Of a DNA stretch of 9,415 nucleotides, positions 6,519 through 9,415 are shown piece after piece (the first letter of the stretch is position 1; the number at the start of each line of letters is the position of its first letter). The notes beneath the pieces were generated by a model that saw nothing but the letters and a program-made list of their open reading frames with translations, did not search any database and was not told the DNA's origin. The translations under genes and the position numbers were made by a program. This DNA is from CBDUQP01 sp965369385 (GTDB lineage: Bacteria; Planctomycetota; Phycisphaerae; SM23-33). The DNA lies in contig CBDUQP010000122.1 in assembly GCA_965369385.1 (NCBI GenBank), forward strand, positions 1 through 9,415, in the 5' to 3' direction.

Positions 6519-7115
6519 ATGACTTCAAGCATATTCAAGCAAGCGCAATATACGGATAAGACCTTTGAAGGCCTCTGCGGTCAGGGCGGGATAATCGCCT
6601 CGCACGAGTTTTATGACTGCGTATTCATCCGTTGCAGCTTCCCGCAGGCCGTAATCAGCAAGTGCAAGTTCAACAAATGCACATTTCAACACTGCGATCT
6701 GAGCCTCATGAAAGTACCCGAAACCACATTCACTGCCACACGCTTTGAAGACTCCAAAGCCATTGGCATCAACTGGACACAAGCAGATATGGGCACTCGC
6801 CTCGGCGAACCGATCGGCTTTTTCCGCAGCAGCATCAGCCACTGCACATTCATGGGCCTTGCGCTGAGAGGAATCCAGATCCAGGAGTGCATCGCGGGAG
6901 ATGTTGACTTCCGCCAGGCCGACCTTTCACACGCAAACTTCGCGGGAACGGATCTTGCCGAGAGCCTGTTTTCCGAAACCAATCTCACCCGCGCCGACCT
7001 CACCCAAGCCCGCAACTACAGCATCTGCCCCAACGAGAACATCCTTAAGAAAGCCAAGTTCTCACTCCCCGAAGCGATCTCGCTGCTATACGCCATGGAT
7101 ATCGTGCTGGAGTAG
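6519..7115 (+). CDS. pentapeptide-repeat protein, Qnr/McbG-like
   Basis: This 198-residue protein is built of five-residue repeats, giving a right-handed quadrilateral beta-helix. The repeats are clearest at 30-62 (FYDCVFIRCSF, then CKFNKCTFQHCDL) and 129-165 (VDFRQADLSHANFAGTDL, then NLTRADLTQAR). The tail LKKAKFSLPEAISLLYAMDIVLE is the kind of C-terminal helix seen in Qnr- and McbG-like proteins, which mimic DNA and shield gyrase or topoisomerase IV. Sequence alone does not prove gyrase binding, so I give no gene symbol. The ATG has a strong ribosome binding site, GGGGAG (6505-6510), spaced 8 bases. It starts 45 bases after the uup stop on the same strand, so co-transcription is likely. CCGAG/CTCGG (6482-6486, 6502-6506) could form a small hairpin touching the ribosome binding site. 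Confidence 0.92.
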   Translation: MTSSIFKQAQYTDKTFEGLCGQGGIIASHEFYDCVFIRCSFPQAVISKCKFNKCTFQHCDLSLMKVPETTFTATRFEDSKAIGINWTQADMGTRLGEPIGFFRSSISHCTFMGLALRGIQIQECIAGDVDFRQADLSHANFAGTDLAESLFSETNLTRADLTQARNYSICPNENILKKAKFSLPEAISLLYAMDIVLE

Positions 7116-7261
7116 TTGATGATGATTCGACAAAAGCGCCGGCCCTTTATCGATAAAAAGCGAAAAAGAGGTGTTGCACAAACGGTTTTTCAGCATTTTT
7201 AAAGATTTCGTAAACGTAAGTATCTATTTTGATTGAGATTGCACCAAAACGCAAAACCACG

Positions 7262-7319
7262 AGCGTTGTTCAAAACACGCAAAATACGCAACGCTTTTGG
7301 AAGTTTGTTGCGTGTTTTG
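7262..7319. repeat. nested, mutually exclusive inverted repeats
   Basis: CAAAACACGCAA (7271-7282) is perfectly inverted at TTGCGTGTTTTG (7308-7319), leaving a 25-base spacer. A competing 7-bp pairing, AGCGTTG (7262-7268) with CAACGCT (7289-7295), spans the left arm of the first, so the RNA could fold either way. With A4 before and T4 within the arms, this may be a terminator for the pentapeptide gene, or a remnant repeat element. Confidence 0.45.
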
Positions 7320-7456
7320 GCCGCCTGAAAAATTTTGGACCCAATCGCATGCAGCGTTTCAGCCATCAGCGGTCTGTATGTTTGTATGTGACTGCACCTG
7401 TCGCGAAGAAGCCGTAGGCGAAGACGGGCGCCGGGGTGCCGCGAAGTGTGCTGTTT

Positions 7457-7498
7457 GCCAAAAGGCAAATCGCGTGTACGTGCGATTTGCCTTTTGGC
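7457..7498. terminator. 17-bp perfect stem-loop, likely bidirectional terminator
   Basis: GCCAAAAGGCAAATCGC (7457-7473) pairs perfectly with its reverse complement at 7482-7498 across the 8-base loop GTGTACGT. Within the stem, GGCAAATCGC is flanked by AAAA on one side and TTTT on the other, so each strand shows an A-tract, stem, T-tract pattern. It lies 68 bases past the stop of the minus-strand glycoside hydrolase gene and faces the plus-strand pentapeptide gene, where a shared terminator is expected. A REP-like repeat is the alternative. Confidence 0.6.
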
Positions 7499-7565
7499 GG
7501 CCACTGTATTGCAGATGCGTGAAGACTTACACAAAAAGTTATTCACGCCCCATTTTGCGGATTCT

Positions 7566-9415
7566 TCATTTACTCGTCAGCTCATACCAGACTGTCTTGT
7601 ACTTTCCGCTTGCCTTGAAGGATATGCCTTTGGGAGTGATGTCGGCGGTGACGGCCAGCTTGGGCAAGCCGTCCGGGCCCAGTGCGGATATCTTCAGCGC
7701 CGGTGCACCCGGGGCGCGTTTCAGCTTGATGGCTACCTCTACGGGCTCGACCAGCACTGGGCCTTTTCCGATGGTAGCCTTCGTGCGGCTGGCGTTCCAT
7801 GTCATCTTGGTGTTCTCGGCCCGGGCTACGGTAGTCAGCAGAATCCTGCTGGAGCGGTCGAGAGGTTTGCCGTCCATCGCCACCATGAGCACGTAAGCGT
7901 TGGTTGGGCTGGTGGTGTTGATGGTGGCGTGCTTCAGCGATGCGACTCGCTGCGTGCCGCACACGCCCTGAGCTGCGGGGGCGTCTATGATAAGAGTACC
8001 CGTGGCGAAGTCGCTCGTCAGTTCGCCGGTATCGCTGGTGAGAATGTGTCTTTGGTGCCCGCTCTTGTCCCACTTCACCTTGGCTTTGCCTTGCTTGCCA
8101 ATGCGTTTGATCTCTTGGATAGCACGTTTGGCGAACCACTGGCTGCCAGGACGCTTCATGTTCTTCGCCACGTCTTCAGGCGTCACGTACATGTAGCGAG
8201 TCCGGCTTGGGACGTTGAATCGCGATGCGGTCCGGCCCGAACTGGCCGCGAGCGCCGCGGTGCCCCGATACCTGTTGCCGTCGCCCGTGAGGTAATTGCG
8301 GATGCCGAACATGTAAGACAAGGCCCTGAACGGTGAGTCTATGTACTGGTCGCCTTCGTCACCCAGGCACCAGCTCCACGGCTGTTCGGCGATAATATCT
8401 TCGGGGCTCAGGAGGATATCGATCTTGGTGTCGGCCTCCTTTATCAGGCGATTGCGGTAGATGGTAGCACACGCGGGGAACATGGCGAACCGGGCCGGGT
8501 CTGCACGAAACTCGTGCGGGCCCTTGATCATGTCACTACCGAAAGAGCTGTAGTGAGCGTAATTGTACCACAGCGGCGCGTTCCAGCCGTGGAAGCTTCC
8601 ATACACAGCCACCAGCGGCAGGGCCTCGGCGCGATTGTCATTGAATGCCAGTGAGTTGATCTCGCCGAATACCTGAGGCGTACTGCGAAGCGTAACCTGC
8701 GCGATTCGCGAAACGAAATTGTAATCGAAAGACCATAGTTGCCTTGCCTGCGAACCGAACCAGTTGCTGAAGACGAATGGTTTCGTCTGAATGCCCCACA
8801 TGTGGTGGTATATATGATGATCCACTACGCCGGATTCCTTCGCTATCGCAAGGTCCGGAAGGCTGGTCTGCAGATCGCTCAGTGTGATAATCTGCTTGGC
8901 GCCCAGCGAACGCATGTAGTCCCGCATGTGCTTGTAGTGCTTCATCTGGAGATCAAGCATGAACCGACGCATGTCGTAGGCTCTGCCCTTCCAGCGGAGC
9001 TCCGTAATGGGCTGGAACGTCCTGATGATCTGCACCCTCTCCGGCCGGAGAACCGTGCCCTTGCCCGGGTCCTCGTCCTTGCGAAGATTGGTCTTGCCAC
9101 TCTTGTTGCTCCACGCCTTGGCAAGCGCCTTGCGCGAACCATACTTCTTCACCAGCCACTCGTTCCACAGCCGGTTATACGTAGGTGCTGCCCATGGTGG
9201 GACGCGGTGCTTGTAATCCTGGAACAGCGTACGCTCGTTGGTAATCTCGATCACCGCGATCGCGGCCTCATCCTTGTATGCGGTCTTGGTGTACTTGTTC
9301 ACGTGGGTGAGCAGGTTCTTGGCGTATTCCTTCTCCAGATTGCGGTTCTTGTCCATGAAGAACGATCCGAGCTGATGGCCGTGGGCCGGGTCAATACCGT
9401 CAGCCTCCTGGAACC
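7566..9415 (-). CDS. clan-A (cellulase-like) glycoside hydrolase, N-terminus outside the window
   Basis: The frame is open to the right edge. An ATG at 9356 is internal, because 19 sensible codons (FQEADGIDPAHGHQLGSFF) precede it and continue off the window. At least 615 residues are present. Clan GH-A retaining enzymes use an Asn-Glu acid/base after strand 4 and a Glu nucleophile after strand 7. Here VIEITNE (Asn-Glu at 9239-9234) and PQVFGEINS, 191 residues later, fit both. DHHIYHHMWG lies between them. Residues before the NE motif (EKEYAKNLLTHVNKYTKTAY) match cellulase-like proteins of this type. After the barrel, the last 120 or so residues (GTLIIDAPAAQGVCG, then VLMVAMDGKPLDRSSRILL) look like a beta-sandwich accessory domain. 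Such proteins are usually secreted, but the signal region is not visible. The exact GH family and substrate cannot be given. It converges on the pentapeptide gene and probably belongs to an operon to the right. Confidence 0.85.
   Translation of the reverse strand, partial: FQEADGIDPAHGHQLGSFFMDKNRNLEKEYAKNLLTHVNKYTKTAYKDEAAIAVIEITNERTLFQDYKHRVPPWAAPTYNRLWNEWLVKKYGSRKALAKAWSNKSGKTNLRKDEDPGKGTVLRPERVQIIRTFQPITELRWKGRAYDMRRFMLDLQMKHYKHMRDYMRSLGAKQIITLSDLQTSLPDLAIAKESGVVDHHIYHHMWGIQTKPFVFSNWFGSQARQLWSFDYNFVSRIAQVTLRSTPQVFGEINSLAFNDNRAEALPLVAVYGSFHGWNAPLWYNYAHYSSFGSDMIKGPHEFRADPARFAMFPACATIYRNRLIKEADTKIDILLSPEDIIAEQPWSWCLGDEGDQYIDSPFRALSYMFGIRNYLTGDGNRYRGTAALAASSGRTASRFNVPSRTRYMYVTPEDVAKNMKRPGSQWFAKRAIQEIKRIGKQGKAKVKWDKSGHQRHILTSDTGELTSDFATGTLIIDAPAAQGVCGTQRVASLKHATINTTSPTNAYVLMVAMDGKPLDRSSRILLTTVARAENTKMTWNASRTKATIGKGPVLVEPVEVAIKLKRAPGAPALKISALGPDGLPKLAVTADITPKGISFKASGKYKTVWYELTSK

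Larger units (their letters stand above)
7116..7565. other. 450-base non-coding gap between convergent genes
   Basis: No credible gene is visible. The first 230 bases are AT-rich compared with the flanking genes, with a 12-bp palindrome TTTATCGATAAA at 7146-7157 and many A and T runs. The second half is GC-richer and has GCGAAG three times (7403, 7419, 7441). It contains two strong inverted repeats, listed separately. A minus-strand frame at 7199-7546 has poor composition and crosses both inverted repeats, so I do not call it. The stretch probably terminates transcription from both sides and may hold decayed sequence. Confidence 0.5.

Noticed and set aside
7199..7546. Minus-strand open frame of 115 codons in the intergenic gap
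   Set aside because: It spans two perfect inverted repeats, has mixed composition and no recognisable motif. A non-coding gap explains the stretch better.
7446..8336. Plus-strand open frame of 296 codons
   Set aside because: It crosses the 17-bp hairpin and then runs antisense to the glycoside hydrolase. Its His- and Cys-rich composition is typical of a shadow frame.

Overview
The window is 9.4 kb of bacterial DNA with mid-50s percent GC (estimated by eye). It holds five complete genes and one large gene cut by the right edge. It also has a doubtful reading frame at the left edge and three informative non-coding stretches. The gene set is a bifunctional L-fucose salvage enzyme, a MazEF pair, Uup, a Qnr-like pentapeptide protein and a secreted-type clan-A glycoside hydrolase. 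This suggests a polysaccharide-using environmental bacterium. The planctomycete-verrucomicrobia-lentisphaera group or Armatimonadota would fit, but that is inference and no marker gene here settles it.

Layout. Positions 1-236 (+) may be the 3' end of an unrecognised gene. A perfect 11-bp stem follows at 272-308. Three genes then run on the minus strand. In order of transcription they are mazE (4145-3903), mazF (3902-3588, start codon directly after the mazE stop) and fkp (3510-331). A near-consensus sigma70-type promoter lies upstream of mazE, and an imperfect 20-bp palindrome overlaps its -35 box. The intergenic region between mazE and the plus-strand gene uup contains the main find. It is a 220-bp MITE-like element (4233-4452) with 22-bp imperfect terminal inverted repeats (19/22), flanked on both sides by the same 9-bp sequence CCTTTTCCC, as expected for a target-site duplication. 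After it come uup (4554-6473) and, 45 bases later, a pentapeptide-repeat gene (6519-7115), probably one transcription unit. A 450-base non-coding gap (7116-7565) with two strong inverted repeats separates these from the convergent glycoside hydrolase gene (7566 to beyond 9415, minus strand).

Functions. Fkp turns free L-fucose into GDP-L-fucose for decorating surface glycans. The glycoside hydrolase would act on polysaccharide. The two are separate transcription units and I see no direct link between them. MazE and MazF form an antitoxin-toxin pair. Uup is a ribosome- and replication-linked ABC-F ATPase, and the pentapeptide protein resembles gyrase-protecting DNA mimics. I see no CRISPR array, tRNA, rRNA, transposase or recognisable novel multi-gene system. 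The best candidate for something undescribed is the MITE-like element and its position between a toxin-antitoxin promoter and uup.
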